Shown here: positions 41,495 to 51,462 of the stretch, piece by piece | Numbering within the stretch: the first letter of the stretch is position 1 | Layout: every line of letters begins with the position of its first letter | Source of the DNA: Sphingomonas sp. PP-CC-1A-547 | GTDB taxonomy: Bacteria; Pseudomonadota; Alphaproteobacteria; Sphingomonadales; Sphingomonadaceae | Assembly: GCF_003610375.1 (NCBI RefSeq) | Contig: NZ_RAPZ01000012.1 | Span: 310,001 to 374,000 of the forward strand | Reading direction: 5' to 3' | Length of the DNA stretch: 64,000 nucleotides | Translations under genes and position numbers: made by a program | Notes under the pieces: model-generated | The model's database searches: none | What the model saw: only the letters and a program-made list of their open reading frames with translations | What the model was told of the DNA's origin: nothing

Positions 41495-42598
41495 ATGGCC
41501 GAACCGGCGCGCGAGGCGGATGGCCGGCTCTCCACCGCGATCGCGATCGCGCGGCTGATCGGGATCATGGGAATCGTCTACGTCCACGCCTGGACCGGAC
41601 GCACTGCCGAGGAATTGGCGGCAGTGGCGTTCAGTTGGCAGGCGGTGATGCGAACGGTGCTCGGCGAAGTGTTCGGGCGTAGCGCGGTGCCGCTGCTCGG
41701 GATGATCTCCGGCTGGCTGGTCGTCTCGACCGCGGCGCGCCAGGGCTACCGCCCATTTCTGCTCGGCAAGGCGCGGACGATCCTGCTGCCGATGGTTCTG
41801 TGGAACGCGATCGCGATCCTGCTGGTGGGGGCGGCGGCGACGTTCGGCGATCTGAAGGCGCCGACGCCGACGAGTATCGGTTGGACGCTCAACGAACTGG
41901 TGCCGCTCGTGCAGGCGAACGACGTCAACGTGCAGATGCCGTTCCTGCGCGACCTGTTCGTCTGCATGATGCTCGCGCCGGTTCTGGTACGCGCGTCGAG
42001 TATCTGGCTGGCAGTGGTCGCGCTGGTGGTGGTCGTGTGGAGCGTGTCCGGGGTGCACATCCCGTTGCTGCTGCGGCCACAGATCCTGCTGTTCTTTACC
42101 GCTGGGATCGCCGCGCGGCGCTTTGGCGTGGCGGAGCGTGTGGCGGGGTGGTCGGTCGCCCTGTGCGCGCTGCCGTTTGTGGTAATGATCGCGCCACGGC
42201 TGTGGACTGCGTTGCTGGGGAATGCGTTCTTCGATGCGCATCCGCATGTGATGGCGGCGTTCGATATCGTGTTCCGGTTGGCGTCGGCGGTGCTGTTCTG
42301 GCGGCTCGCCTGGACGCTGGCGGGAAGCGGCGTCGCGGATCGGTTGCGCGGGATCGAGCGCTACGGGTTCCTCGCATTCTGCGATCACCTGGTGCTGTTG
42401 TGGCTGTTCGGGCCGGTGATCGGATTGGCGACCGGCGTGCTGGGGGCGGGGCTGTATCCGGCATATCTGCTGGTCCAGCCGTTGCTGGTGCTCGGCGTCA
42501 CGATCGTGCTAGGACAGGTGCTGATGGCGCTCTCGCCGACGGTCGCGCGGGTACTCAGTGGCGGGCGGCTGGGAGGATCGGCTTCAGTTACCGCGTGA
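41495..42598 (+). CDS. Acyltransferase family protein (AT3-like)
   Basis: A multi-helix membrane protein of 367 residues in the acyltransferase 3 group. The first helix holds the typical IAIARLIGIMGIVYVHAWTG with the conserved histidine. GEVFGRSAVPLLGMISGWLV follows, then ten or so helices to VLGQVLMALSPTVARVL. Family members acetylate or succinylate sugars of surface polysaccharides. The target is unknown. Its 3' end overlaps the 3' end of the convergent tonB gene by 15 bases. Confidence 0.8.
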   Translation: MAEPAREADGRLSTAIAIARLIGIMGIVYVHAWTGRTAEELAAVAFSWQAVMRTVLGEVFGRSAVPLLGMISGWLVVSTAARQGYRPFLLGKARTILLPMVLWNAIAILLVGAAATFGDLKAPTPTSIGWTLNELVPLVQANDVNVQMPFLRDLFVCMMLAPVLVRASSIWLAVVALVVVVWSVSGVHIPLLLRPQILLFFTAGIAARRFGVAERVAGWSVALCALPFVVMIAPRLWTALLGNAFFDAHPHVMAAFDIVFRLASAVLFWRLAWTLAGSGVADRLRGIERYGFLAFCDHLVLLWLFGPVIGLATGVLGAGLYPAYLLVQPLLVLGVTIVLGQVLMALSPTVARVLSGGRLGGSASVTA

Positions 42599-43348
42599 CG
42601 GCGGCGGATCGAGCTGGTTCACCCATTCCTGGTTGTGGACGACGGTCGAGCGCACCGGGCGACCAGCGGCGTCGAGCCACGGGCGATAGCGGAAGCGCAA
42701 TTCGATCAGGCGGCAGGTGGTCGCGTCGAGCACGCCGTTTCCGCTGGAGCGCGTGACCATGCAGTGCGTGACGCTGCCGTCGGTCTCGACGGTGTAGCGC
42801 ACGCCGACGATCCCGCCCGCACCGATCACCGCCTCGGCATTGGGAAAGTCCTTGTTCTTGAAGCGGCCTTTTAGGAGGCGGGGCCGAGTCTCGTCGCCAC
42901 CGTCGCCGTCGCCATTTCCGGCGCGCCCGCTACCGGTGCCGTTCCTTTCGCCGCCTGCTCCTGTGCCGGGTCCGGGGATGGGAGCCGCGCCCGTGGTGAC
43001 GTCGCTGCCAGGGCCTGGTTTCAGCGTGGCGATGACCGGGGGCGGTGGAACGATCGGGAGGATGATCGGCTTGGGAACGACGAGTTCGGTTGCCTTCGAG
43101 CGGAGGTTGGCGGGGGAAGCCGCGCCTTCGTGACGGTGGTTGTTCGCTGGGCGGGGGATGATCTTTTCGGGCGGCGGCGGTGGAGGGGCTTTCGGGCTAA
43201 CCGCGAACGTCTTCAGCGCGTCGGGGATAGCGGTGGGAATGCTGACACCGAGCCCGATGATAAGCGCGTAGCCGATGACGGTGCAGAGTAGCGCGGCGCT
43301 GGCGGCGGATATCAGGCGGTCGCGCGGGTTCGAGTGGACGCCGTACAT
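42584..43348 (-). CDS. TonB-like energy transducer
   Basis: A TonB-family protein of 254 residues linking the inner-membrane proton gradient to outer-membrane receptors. A single N-terminal membrane helix (SAASAALLCTVIGYALIIGL) is followed by a proline-rich spacer (KAPPPPPPEKIIPRP). A Gly-rich stretch (GTGSGRAGNGDGDGG) comes next, then the C-terminal fold with VGVRYTVETDGSVTHCMVTR and LIELRFRYRPWLDAAGRPV. The spacer is longer than in the second TonB gene at 50745. ATG 43348 is used; the frame upstream runs through a repeat. exbB/exbD are not nearby. Confidence 0.85.
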   Translation of the reverse strand: MYGVHSNPRDRLISAASAALLCTVIGYALIIGLGVSIPTAIPDALKTFAVSPKAPPPPPPEKIIPRPANNHRHEGAASPANLRSKATELVVPKPIILPIVPPPPVIATLKPGPGSDVTTGAAPIPGPGTGAGGERNGTGSGRAGNGDGDGGDETRPRLLKGRFKNKDFPNAEAVIGAGGIVGVRYTVETDGSVTHCMVTRSSGNGVLDATTCRLIELRFRYRPWLDAAGRPVRSTVVHNQEWVNQLDPPPSRGN

Positions 43349-43453
43349 GCTGGGTAGTTGGGGAGGCGCGCGGCGGGCGGCAACTGCGCGTGAGAGCGCG
43401 AGAACGATCTCGGTACTTCGGACGTATTCGGGACTTATCCCGCTTCGACAGAT

Positions 43454-43564
43454 GCACCTCCCCGGCGCAGGGCGGGGTTCAAGTGGAAAGGTCGATCTAA
43501 CGAAGCACCGTCTGTCGTTACCTCCGTTTCCCAATTGGGCCCCGGCCTTCGCCGGGGAGGTGGT
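43454..43564. repeat. Inverted repeat, family B, copy 4 (diverged)
   Basis: Arms cacctccccggcgcagggcg and ccccggccttcgccggggag with the left arm partly changed. It lies upstream of tonB. Confidence 0.7.
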
Positions 43565-43640
43565 CACTTGGGTCAGATAGACCGCGGTTTGTAAGCGTAT
43601 GGGTTCGGCGTCGGCAGACCTGTGCGTTCGGCAGACGCTA

Positions 43641-43709
43641 GAACGGGCGGCGCGACCGAAATCACACCGCCCGTTCGTGGCGCGCGACGCGGGAGTAAAT
43701 CCCGCGTCG
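43641..43709. repeat. Two perfect hairpins after etfA
   Basis: gaacgggcgg/ccgcccgttc (43641-43676) and cgacgcggga/tcccgcgtcg (43685-43709), both with 10-bp perfect stems. The pair lies downstream of etfA and may end its transcription, though there is no U-run. Confidence 0.6.
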
Positions 43710-43780
43710 TCGGTCGGCGCTGGAGCGCCGCCGGCCGGGCTTGCTGTTGCGCTTGGCTTCGCCTTGCGCAGCGGCTTTGC

Positions 43781-44710
43781 CTACAGCTTCGCCGTCAACT
43801 CCGGCACGATCTTGAACAGATCGCCGACCAGGCCGATGTCCGCGACCTGGAAGATCGGCGCGTCCTCGTCCTTGTTGATCGCGATGATGACCTTCGAGTC
43901 CTTCATGCCCGCGAGATGCTGGATCGCGCCGGAGATGCCGACCGCGACATACACTTCCGGCGCGACGATCTTGCCGGTCTGGCCGACCTGATAGTCGTTC
44001 GGCGCGTAGCCAGCGTCGACCGCCGCGCGCGAGGCACCGACGCCGGCGCCGAGCTTGTCCGCCAGCGGATCGATCATCGCGTGGAACTGGTCGCTCGAGG
44101 CAAGCGCACGGCCGCCCGAGACGATGATCTTCGCGCTGGTCAGCTCGGGACGCTCGTTCTTGGCGATCTCCGAGCCGGCGAAGGTCGACAGACCCTTGTC
44201 ACCGGTCGATGCGACCGCCTCGATCTCGCCCGAGCCACCCTCGGTCGCGGCCTTGGCGAACGCCGTGCCGCGCACCGTGATGACCTTCTTCGCGTCGGTC
44301 GACTGCACCGTTGCGATCGCGTTGCCGGCATAGATCGGCCGCGTGAACGTGTCTTCGCTTTCGACCGACAGGATGTCGCTGATCTGCATGACGTCGAGCA
44401 GGGCTGCGACGCGCGGCGCGATGTTCTTGCCGTGCGTGGTCGACGGCGCGACGAACGCATCGTGGCTGGCCATCAACTCGACGATCAGCGGCGCGACGTT
44501 CTCCGCCAGCGCATGCGCGAACACAGCGTCGTCCGCGACGTGCACCTTGCCGACGCCGGCGATCTTCGCGGCTTCCGCCGCGACTCCGTCGACGCCCTGG
44601 CCGACGACGAGCAGATGGACTTCGCCAAGCTGCGAGGCGGCAGTCACCGCCGACAGCGTGGCATCCTTGACGGCCTGACCGTCATGTTCGACCCAGACGA
44701 GCGTCTTCAC
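43781..44710 (-). CDS. etfA: Electron transfer flavoprotein alpha subunit
   Basis: The alpha subunit, which binds the FAD of ETF; the complex takes electrons from acyl-CoA dehydrogenases to the quinone pool via ETF-QO. The C-terminal FAD domain shows [60 protein letters not shown] and [20 protein letters not shown]. 309 residues, full length. It overlaps the etfB stop by ATGA. Two hairpins follow it. Confidence 0.96.
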   Translation of the reverse strand: MKTLVWVEHDGQAVKDATLSAVTAASQLGEVHLLVVGQGVDGVAAEAAKIAGVGKVHVADDAVFAHALAENVAPLIVELMASHDAFVAPSTTHGKNIAPRVAALLDVMQISDILSVESEDTFTRPIYAGNAIATVQSTDAKKVITVRGTAFAKAATEGGSGEIEAVASTGDKGLSTFAGSEIAKNERPELTSAKIIVSGGRALASSDQFHAMIDPLADKLGAGVGASRAAVDAGYAPNDYQVGQTGKIVAPEVYVAVGISGAIQHLAGMKDSKVIIAINKDEDAPIFQVADIGLVGDLFKIVPELTAKL

Positions 44711-45453
44711 TTGGCGACTCCCATTTCCTTGAGCTTGCCGACCAGCGCGTCGACATCGACGACCTTGATCCCAGCCGAGCGCTTGGCGGGCTCGACCACC
44801 TTCAGCGTGGTCAGGCGCGGCGTCACGTCGACGCCGAAATCGGCCGGCGTCTTCTGCGCCATCGGCTTCGACTTCGCCTTCATGATGTTCGGCAGCGAGG
44901 CATAGCGTGGCTCGTTGAGGCGGAGATCGGTGGTGATGATCGCGGGCAGTTTCAGCGTGTCCGTCTCGGCACCGCCATCGACTTCGCGCGTCACGTTGAC
45001 CGAACCGTCGGCGATCTCGACCTTCGAGGCGAACGTGCCCTGGCCCCAGTTCAGGAGGCCGGCGAGCATCTGCCCGGTCTGGTTGTTGTCGTCGTCGATC
45101 GCCTGCTTGCCGAGGATCACGAGGTCGGGCTTCTCCTCCTCGACGATCTTGGCGAGAATCTTGGCGACGCCCAGCGGCTCGACCTTGGTCTCGCTGACGA
45201 CGAGGATCGCACGGTCGGCACCCATCGCGAGCGCGGTGCGGAGCGTTTCCTGGCTCTTCTGCTCGCCGATCGAGACGACGACGATCTCCGTCACGCCCTT
45301 GTCCTTGAGACGGATGGCTTCCTCGACCGCGATCTCGTCGAACGGGTTCATGCTCATCTTGACGTTCGCCAGATCGACGCCCGTTCCGTCCGCCTTCACG
45401 CGGGGCTTCACGTTGTAGTCAAGCACGCGCTTGACCGGCACCAGCACCTTCAT
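44707..45453 (-). CDS. etfB: Electron transfer flavoprotein beta subunit
   Basis: The AMP-binding beta subunit of ETF, 248 residues. Signature stretches are [56 protein letters not shown] and the recognition-loop region [22 protein letters not shown] 45453 gives the standard start; the frame upstream adds 15 unrelated residues. Together with etfA it forms a two-gene operon. ETF-QO is not in the window. Confidence 0.96.
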   Translation of the reverse strand: MKVLVPVKRVLDYNVKPRVKADGTGVDLANVKMSMNPFDEIAVEEAIRLKDKGVTEIVVVSIGEQKSQETLRTALAMGADRAILVVSETKVEPLGVAKILAKIVEEEKPDLVILGKQAIDDDNNQTGQMLAGLLNWGQGTFASKVEIADGSVNVTREVDGGAETDTLKLPAIITTDLRLNEPRYASLPNIMKAKSKPMAQKTPADFGVDVTPRLTTLKVVEPAKRSAGIKVVDVDALVGKLKEMGVAK

Positions 45454-45632
45454 CGGGGTTCCTTCCAAGGTGAAATCATTCGTTTCGATCACCGTCACAG
45501 TATGGCGGCGTTGGCGCGACAGATGGCCGTTTCGAGCCGTTTTCGCAAGTCCGGTATGGAAACATCGCTATGCCGTAGCGTCACGGCGAGATGCCGATCG
45601 GACCACCTGCCGAACAGTGTGCGACATCAACG

Positions 45633-45663
45633 AAAAAGGGCCCGGACGTTTCCGTCCGAGCCC
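45633..45663 (-). terminator. Intrinsic terminator of sucC
   Basis: An 11-bp stem with one mismatch, gggcccggacg (45638-45648) and cgtccgagccc (45653-45663), followed on the minus strand by TTTTTCGTTG. It separates sucC from etfBA. Confidence 0.8.
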
Positions 45664-45700
45664 CGCTTTTCGCAGAATCAGTATGCGTCGTCGACAGCGG

Positions 45701-46903
45701 TTAGGCCGCGACCTTCTGCACCTCTGCGACGATCTTCTTCGCAGCGTCGCCAAGGTCGTTCGCTGGGACGATCGCGAGACCCGAGTTGGCCAGGATCTCC
45801 TTGCCCTTCTCGACATTCGTGCCCTCGAGGCGGACGACCAGCGGCACCGACAAGTTCACTTCCTTCGCCGCGGCGACGATGCCGTCGGCGATGATGTCGC
45901 ACTTCATGATGCCACCGAAGATGTTGACCAGGATGCCCTTCACGTTCGGATCCGCGAGGATGATCTTGAACGCCGCCGTCACCTTCTCCTTATTGGCGCC
46001 GCCGCCGACGTCGAGGAAGTTGGCCGGGAACATGCCGTTGAGCTTGATGATGTCCATCGTCGCCATCGCCAGGCCTGCGCCGTTGACCATGCAACCGATG
46101 TCGCCGTCGAGCTTGATGTAGGCGAGGTCGTACTTCGACGCCTCGAGCTCGGCGGGATCTTCCTCGGTCTCGTCGCGCAGTTCGAGCAGGTCCTTGTGGC
46201 GGAACAGCGCATTGCCGTCGAACGCGACCTTCGCGTCAAGCACCATCAGCTTGCCGTCGTTGGTGACCGCGAGCGGGTTGATCTCGATCTGCTCGGCATC
46301 GGTACCCATGAACGCGTCATACAGCTTCGACGCGGTGTTCGCGGCCTGCTTGGCGAGATCACCGGTCAGCTTCAGCGCGGCAGCGACGGCACGGCCGTGA
46401 TGCGGCATAAAGCCGGTCGCCTGGTCGATGTCGATCGACTGGATCTTCTCGGGCGTGTCGTGCGCGACGGCCTCGATGTCCATGCCGCCTTCGGTCGAGA
46501 CGACCATCATCACCCGGCCGGTGGTGCGGTTGAGCGTCAGCGCGAGGTAGAATTCCTTGTCGATGTCGACGCCATCGGTGACGTACAGGCGATTGACCTG
46601 CTTGCCCGCGTCACCCGTCTGGATCGTGACGAGCGTGTTGCCGAGCATGTCGGTCGCGGCTGCGCGAACCTCGTCCTCGGTCTTGGCGAGGCGGACGCCG
46701 CCCTTCGCATCGGGGCCGAGCTCGACGAACTTGCCCTTGCCGCGGCCGCCGGCGTGGATCTGCGCCTTGACGACATAGAGCGGTCCGGGAAGCTTCTTCG
46801 AGGCCTCGACGGCCTCCTCGACGGTCAGTGCCGCGAAACCGGCAGGCACGGGGACGCCGAACTTGGCCAGCAGTTCCTTGGCCTGGTATTCATGGATGTT
46901 CAT
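45701..46903 (-). CDS. sucC: Succinate-CoA ligase (ADP/GDP-forming) beta subunit
   Basis: The beta subunit of succinyl-CoA synthetase of the TCA cycle. It carries the ATP-grasp domain at the N-terminus ([40 protein letters not shown]) and the CoA-ligase domain at the C-terminus ([58 protein letters not shown]). 400 residues, full length. The alpha gene sucD normally follows; here a terminator follows instead and no sucD is in the window. ATG 46903 gives the family start. Confidence 0.96.
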   Translation of the reverse strand: MNIHEYQAKELLAKFGVPVPAGFAALTVEEAVEASKKLPGPLYVVKAQIHAGGRGKGKFVELGPDAKGGVRLAKTEDEVRAAATDMLGNTLVTIQTGDAGKQVNRLYVTDGVDIDKEFYLALTLNRTTGRVMMVVSTEGGMDIEAVAHDTPEKIQSIDIDQATGFMPHHGRAVAAALKLTGDLAKQAANTASKLYDAFMGTDAEQIEINPLAVTNDGKLMVLDAKVAFDGNALFRHKDLLELRDETEEDPAELEASKYDLAYIKLDGDIGCMVNGAGLAMATMDIIKLNGMFPANFLDVGGGANKEKVTAAFKIILADPNVKGILVNIFGGIMKCDIIADGIVAAAKEVNLSVPLVVRLEGTNVEKGKEILANSGLAIVPANDLGDAAKKIVAEVQKVAA

Positions 46904-47243
46904 CGGGAAGGCTCCACGCAATTTTTAGGAAACTCGGGAATTGGTTGGGCGTAAAGCACAAGGCGGCCAGCAAATCCACCCTTAAGGCATTTGCAGTTGC
47001 GTGTCGTTATCAATAGATGGATTTATCGACCGCGAATGGCCTGATCTAAAGCAATTCCTTTGGCGTCGCGCCCCGCCGCCTCTACAGCAGGACCATGGCG
47101 ATCCGACTCCGCATCATTGCGTTCCGAACCTACTTTGACGGTGCCAATGGTGCATCCGCTCAGTCACGCGCGGCTAAACCTCAAGCGGCCGAATCGTAAG
47201 GCGTTTGGAGATTAGTAACCACTTGGGGAGCAGTGTTCCGGAC
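46904..47243. other. Gene-free stretch between sucC and the PilZ gene
   Basis: 340 bases without a gene, carrying the divergent promoters of sucC (minus) and the PilZ gene (plus). It is more AT-rich than its surroundings (for example tagatggatttatcgacc near 47014). No hairpin or operator stood out. Confidence 0.5.
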
Positions 47244-47573
47244 ATGACACAGCCCGTCCCCATCCCCCCCGCCGAACCGACCGGCGAGGAGCTCCGTCAG
47301 GCGCTACGCAAGGCCGTCAAGATGCGCGCGCATTTGCGCGATCGGGGTCAGACGCGATTCGAGATCGAGGTGACGGATTTGTCGCTCTCGGGCTTTCGTG
47401 CGGAGACGAGCTTTACGTTGTGGCCGGGGACGGTGGTGTGGCTGACATTGCCGGGGTTGGCTGCGCTCGAGGCGGTGGTCGCCTGGCGTGACAAGTTCAA
47501 ATATGGCTGTGCATTCGCCAAGCCGCTGCATCCGGCGGTGTTCGAGCATATTGTGGCACTGAGCCAGCGATAG
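47244..47573 (+). CDS. PilZ-domain protein
   Basis: A 109-residue single-domain protein of the PilZ type, a c-di-GMP receptor fold. The second binding motif DLSLSGFRAET (D/NxSxxG) is good. The first, RxxxR, is represented by RDRGQTR, though spacing is not canonical, so c-di-GMP binding is likely but not certain. The rest is a beta barrel (GTVVWLTLPGLAALEAVVAW, DKFKYGCAFAKPLHPAVFEH). ATG 47244 is preferred to the TTG at 47205. It stands alone, and its effector target is not evident. Confidence 0.83.
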   Translation: MTQPVPIPPAEPTGEELRQALRKAVKMRAHLRDRGQTRFEIEVTDLSLSGFRAETSFTLWPGTVVWLTLPGLAALEAVVAWRDKFKYGCAFAKPLHPAVFEHIVALSQR

Positions 47574-47693
47574 GCGCGGCTACGTCCGCGCCGATGCGCG
47601 AGCGTAGCGATGCGCAATCGCAGGCTCGGCCGGTGGGTCGCCCAAGCGAACCCATCCGATGGCGGCTTTGCCGACCGTAACTTGCCTTAATGC

Positions 47694-47750
47694 GTTCTCC
47701 CGCGAAGGCTGAAGCCCAGCCTGGGTCCCCGCCTTCGCGGGGAAACAACT
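47694..47750. repeat. Inverted repeat, family C
   Basis: gttctcccgcgaaggct and ccccgccttcgcggggaaac around cccagcctggg, between the convergent PilZ and prs genes. The left arm has changed bases. Confidence 0.7.
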
Positions 47751-47755
47751 TTTCT

Positions 47756-48694
47756 TCAGTCGAACAAGCTCGACACCGACGTTTCATCTGCAATCCGCTT
47801 GATCGCTTCACCCAGCAACGGTGCGATCTGGAGATGGCGGATCTTGCCGTGGGCGTCCTTAATCACTTCGTGATTCCCGATCGAATCGGTGATCACCAGT
47901 TCACGCAGTTCCGAGCCCTCGACTCGAGCTACCGCACCACCTGACAGCACGCCGTGCGTGACATAGGCCACGACATCCTCCGCCCCCGCTTCCTTCAACG
48001 CCGCCGCCGCATTGCACAGCGTGCCCGCCGAATCGACGATATCGTCGACCAGGATGCAAAAGCGCCCCTCGACCTCGCCGATGATGTTCATCACCTCCGA
48101 CTCGCCCGCGCGCTCGCGACGCTTGTCGACGATCGCGAGCGGGGCGTTGTCGAGTCGCTTGGCGAGCACGCGGGCGCGAACGACGCCGCCGACGTCCGGC
48201 GACACGACCATCAGGTTCTTGCCCTTGAACCGTGCCAGAATGTCCGCCGACATCACCGGCGCCGCGTAGAGATTGTCGGTGGGGATATCGAAGAAACCCT
48301 GGATCTGGCCGGCATGCAGATCGACCGACAACACGCGGTTGGCGCCCGCGACGGTGATCAAATTGGCGACCAGCTTCGCCGAGATCGGCGTGCGCGGGCC
48401 CGGCTTCCGGTCCTGTCGCGCATAGCCCATGTACGGGATCACCGCGGTGATGCGGCGCGCCGACGCACGCTTCAGCGCGTCGATCATGATCAGCAATTCC
48501 ATGAGATTGTCGTTGGCGGGATAGCCGGTCGACTGGATCACGAACACATCCTCGCCGCGGACGTTCTCGTTGATCTCGACAAAGACCTCCTCGTCGGCAA
48601 AGCGCCGCACGCTGACGTCGGTCAGCGGGATCTCGAGATAGGCGGAGATTTCCTGCGCCAGCGGCAGGTTCGAATTGCCGGTCATCAGTTTCAT
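47756..48694 (-). CDS. prs: Ribose-phosphate pyrophosphokinase
   Basis: Makes PRPP from ribose 5-phosphate and ATP for purine, pyrimidine, histidine, tryptophan and NAD synthesis. 312 residues. Family stretches are [37 protein letters not shown], the flexible loop [17 protein letters not shown], the [18 protein letters not shown] segment and the PRPP loop [23 protein letters not shown] 48694 is the family start; the frame upstream is unrelated. Divergent from gltX across 97 bases. Confidence 0.97.
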   Translation of the reverse strand: MKLMTGNSNLPLAQEISAYLEIPLTDVSVRRFADEEVFVEINENVRGEDVFVIQSTGYPANDNLMELLIMIDALKRASARRITAVIPYMGYARQDRKPGPRTPISAKLVANLITVAGANRVLSVDLHAGQIQGFFDIPTDNLYAAPVMSADILARFKGKNLMVVSPDVGGVVRARVLAKRLDNAPLAIVDKRRERAGESEVMNIIGEVEGRFCILVDDIVDSAGTLCNAAAALKEAGAEDVVAYVTHGVLSGGAVARVEGSELRELVITDSIGNHEVIKDAHGKIRHLQIAPLLGEAIKRIADETSVSSLFD

Positions 48695-48791
48695 GAAGCT
48701 ATTTCCCGCTCGATATTCCGCACCCCTTAGGCGCACGAATCGCGTGGTGGAAGGGTTTGCCCGTCGACGCGCCGCTCCGTACAGCGGCAGG

Positions 48792-50117
48792 ATGACCGTG
48801 ATCACCCGTTTCGCCCCCTCGCCCACCGGCCGGCTGCATGTCGGCAACATCCGCACCGCGCTCCACAACTGGATGTTCGCGCGTGCCAATGGCGGGAAGT
48901 TCGTGCTCAGGATCGACGATACCGATCCCGAGCGCAGCGAAGAGCGCTTCATCGACGCGATCCGCGCCGATCTCGACTGGCTCGGGATGACGCCGGATGC
49001 GGAGGAACGGCAGTCGGCGCGGTTCGCTCTGTACGAGGCGCGGTTCGCGGCACTGGTTGCGAGCGGGCACGTGTATCCGGCGTACGAGACCACGCAGGAG
49101 CTCGACCTGAAGCGGAAGATTCAGGCCGGGCGCGGGTTGCCGCCGATCTACGACCGCGCGGCGCTGGCGTTGGACGACGATGCGCGGGCGAAGCTGGAGG
49201 CGGACGGCGTGAAGCCGCATTGGCGGTTCAAGCTCGATCACGACTCGGCGATCGCATGGGACGACCTGATCCGCGGCGCGGCGCATTTCGAGGCGAAGAC
49301 GATGAGCGACCCGGTGATCCGGCGCGCGGACGGGTCGTGGCTGTATATGCTGCCGTCGGCGATCGACGATGCCGAGATGGGCGTGACGCACGTGGTGCGC
49401 GGCGAGGATCACGTGTCCAACACCGCACTCCAGTTGCAGATGTTCGCCGCGCTCGGCGTGACTCCGCCGCAGTTTGCGCATGAGGCATTGCTGACCGGCG
49501 CGGAGGGCAAGCTGTCCAAGCGGCTCGGGTCGCTCGGCGTCGATCATTTCCGCGAGGTCGGGATCGAGCCGCAGGCGGTACGCGCGCTGCTCGCGCGGAT
49601 CGGGACGAGCGATCCGGTCGAGCCGATCGCCGACGCCGCGCCATTGATTGCAGGGTTCGACTTCGCGCGGTTCGGGCGGGCGCCGGCGCGGTTCGACGAG
49701 GCGGAACTGGCGGCGTTGAACGCACGGATCCTGCATGCGCTGCCGTTCGAGGCGGTGGCCGAGCGGTTGCCGGAGGGCATGGACGTGGCGGCGTGGGAGG
49801 CGGTGCGGCCAAACCTCGTGACGCTGGCGGACGCGGCGGATTGGTGGGGGGTGATCGAGGGGCCGGTGGCTGTCGAGGGCGATATCGACGCCGCGTATCT
49901 CGATCAGGCGCTGGTGGCGGCGGGTGAGATCGACTGGTCGAGCGATCCCTGGCACGCGCTGACCGCTCGGTTGAAGACGGAGACGGGACGTAAGGGGAAG
50001 GCGCTGTTCCTGCCGTTGCGGCTGGCGTTGACAGGGCGCGATCACGGGCCGGACATGGCGGCGTTGCTGCCGCTGATCGGGCGTGAGCGGGGGCTGGAGC
50101 GTTTGGCGGCGCGCTGA
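48792..50117 (+). CDS. gltX: Glutamyl-tRNA synthetase (or Glu-Gln type)
   Basis: A class I synthetase of 441 residues. The HIGH motif is [19 protein letters not shown], the KMSKS motif is [13 protein letters not shown]. The zinc-binding cysteines of some GluRS are absent. The ATG at 48792 follows GCAGG. At 441 residues it is slightly shorter than the usual 470 of E. coli GltX; several alphaproteobacteria have two such genes, one of which makes Glu-tRNA-Gln. Which it is cannot be told here, though tRNA-Gln(CTG) is present at 968. Confidence 0.94.
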   Translation: MTVITRFAPSPTGRLHVGNIRTALHNWMFARANGGKFVLRIDDTDPERSEERFIDAIRADLDWLGMTPDAEERQSARFALYEARFAALVASGHVYPAYETTQELDLKRKIQAGRGLPPIYDRAALALDDDARAKLEADGVKPHWRFKLDHDSAIAWDDLIRGAAHFEAKTMSDPVIRRADGSWLYMLPSAIDDAEMGVTHVVRGEDHVSNTALQLQMFAALGVTPPQFAHEALLTGAEGKLSKRLGSLGVDHFREVGIEPQAVRALLARIGTSDPVEPIADAAPLIAGFDFARFGRAPARFDEAELAALNARILHALPFEAVAERLPEGMDVAAWEAVRPNLVTLADAADWWGVIEGPVAVEGDIDAAYLDQALVAAGEIDWSSDPWHALTARLKTETGRKGKALFLPLRLALTGRDHGPDMAALLPLIGRERGLERLAAR

Positions 50118-50154
50118 TTTCGCGTTCCTGAAAATCCGGTCCCCGAGAAAGCAT

Positions 50155-50207
50155 GTTCTCCCGCGAAGGCGGGAGTCCAGCCTGGGCTCCCGCCTTCGCG
50201 GGAGAAC
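50155..50207. repeat. Inverted repeat, family C
   Basis: gttctcccgcgaaggcggga and tcccgccttcgcgggagaac around tccagcctggg, with fully matching arms. Downstream of gltX. From here to about 50560 the DNA turns AT-rich. Confidence 0.8.
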
Positions 50208-50374
50208 AAGGAAGGGCGGGCCAACCCGCGAGCAGGTGCCAATAAACGTCCTTTGGCAGCATTTGATAGAATGCCGCACGTAATGAAATGTCTACGACAA
50301 TAAGACCGCCAAAAGACCTTGTGTGGCCCAGTTGTATTTTGTGAATGCCGCGCGCGAGTGGCACTGGCGTTCGA

Positions 50375-50542
50375 TTAAGTATCCTTCTTGATAGCCGCTA
50401 TGTTATAATTGGCTATATGATGGACGCCTTCGCGGTCTGCCCATACCACTCCACAAGTATTGTCGTTTCCGATCCATTGCACAGTCATGGCCCGGCTACC
50501 GGACTTCAGTACGACCACATCTCCGGCCTTGATGTCTTCCAT
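50375..50542 (-). CDS. Small DUF2158 (YodC-like) protein
   Basis: A 55-residue protein read from ATG 50542, with AAGGAGA correctly placed upstream. Its sequence MEDIKAGDVVVLKSGSRAMT and VQWIG...GVVWADREG matches the small DUF2158/YodC family, whose core is a beta barrel of the type xGDVVxLKSGGPxMTVxxI. Function unknown. It is embedded in an AT-rich stretch of about 350 bases (50210-50560) unlike its flanks, so it may have been acquired. A longer reading upstream on this strand is not supported. Confidence 0.75.
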   Translation of the reverse strand: MEDIKAGDVVVLKSGSRAMTVQWIGNDNTCGVVWADREGVHHIANYNIAAIKKDT

Positions 50543-50744
50543 GCCTATTCTCCTTAAAGACTCACCGTGACGGCGGTAGCAGCGCTCGTCCACCCCCGTA
50601 ATTCGCGTCCAATGATCTTCACGGACCATTTTGTGCCCGACGCACCGCCTCCAGACCCCTTGCCCCGCAAATGTAATGATGTACCATCGCGTCCGGCGGT
50701 ACCTATCTCGCCGCCATCCTCGAGGAGATACAAAGGAGACGGTA

Positions 50745-51407
50745 ATGTACGCGGATCGACTGAACCGGACGGGCGGATTCAATCCCGGGAGCCTCGGCGT
50801 CGCGCTGGCGATCAACTGCGCGGTGATCGGAGCCTTGTTCTTCGCAGCGCCTAACGTGCTGCCGTTCGTGCCCGACAAACCGCTCGTCACCTACGTGCCG
50901 TACACCCCGCCACCGCCGCCCGAGCCGGTGCCGCCCGCCGATCCTCTGATCCGCCAGCAACCGCGCCCCGCCCCGCGTCCCGACGCACCAATTACGGTAG
51001 TGCAGATACCGCAAACCGGCTTCACGGTCGCCCCCGATCCGCTGCCCTACACGCCGCCGATCGGAGTCGAAGGTACCGGAACGGGCACCGTCGCGGTCGA
51101 TCCGCCGAAACTGCCGCCGCTGTTCGTCCAGCCCAGGATCGACCCGCGCTATGCCGCCGAATTCCAGCCGAGCTACCCGTCTGAGGAACGTCGCGCCGAA
51201 CGCGAGGGTCGCGTCGTGGTGCGCGTACTCGTGGGCATCGACGGTCGCGTGAAACAGGTCGAGCGGGTCAGCGCGACCACCGACGCGTTCTACCGCGCGA
51301 CGCTGGACCGGGCGCTGGCGAAATGGCGGTTCAAGCCGGCCACACGCGACGGCGTTCCGATCGAAGCATGGCGATCGATGGCGCTGACGTTTGTCCTCCA
51401 GAACTAA
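50745..51407 (+). CDS. TonB-like energy transducer (second copy)
   Basis: A 220-residue TonB family protein. The N-terminal membrane helix (GVALAINCAVIGALFFAAPN), proline-rich spacer (YVPYTPPPPPEPVPPADPL) and C-terminal domain (PSYPSEERRAEREGRVVVRV, GRVKQVERVSATTDAFYRAT, RALAKWRFKPATRDG) are all present. ATG 50745 has AAAGGAGA upstream. It differs from the copy at 42584 in spacer and length, so the two probably serve different receptors. Confidence 0.88.
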   Translation: MYADRLNRTGGFNPGSLGVALAINCAVIGALFFAAPNVLPFVPDKPLVTYVPYTPPPPPEPVPPADPLIRQQPRPAPRPDAPITVVQIPQTGFTVAPDPLPYTPPIGVEGTGTGTVAVDPPKLPPLFVQPRIDPRYAAEFQPSYPSEERRAEREGRVVVRVLVGIDGRVKQVERVSATTDAFYRATLDRALAKWRFKPATRDGVPIEAWRSMALTFVLQN

Positions 51408-51449
51408 AGCTTGAGGGGCGCGGGGCTGGCCTAGCTGGCTCCGCCCCCC

Positions 51450-51455
51450 TATCTT
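51450..51455 (+). promoter_or_regulatory. Candidate -10 just before the 115-residue gene
   Basis: TATCTT in a CCCCCCTATCTT context, only seven bases before the ATG at 51463. If real, the transcript would be nearly leaderless. The -35 is poor (CTGGCC, spacer 18). Confidence 0.3.
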
Positions 51456-51462
51456 GGCGCGC

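Noticed and set aside
43641-43709. Attachment site or insertion scar after etfA
   Set aside because: Two perfect hairpins are present, but there are no flanking direct repeats or transposase remnants.
48699-50279. A 526-codon open frame on the minus strand opposite gltX
   Set aside because: Composition artefact of high GC; gltX on the plus strand carries the full motifs.
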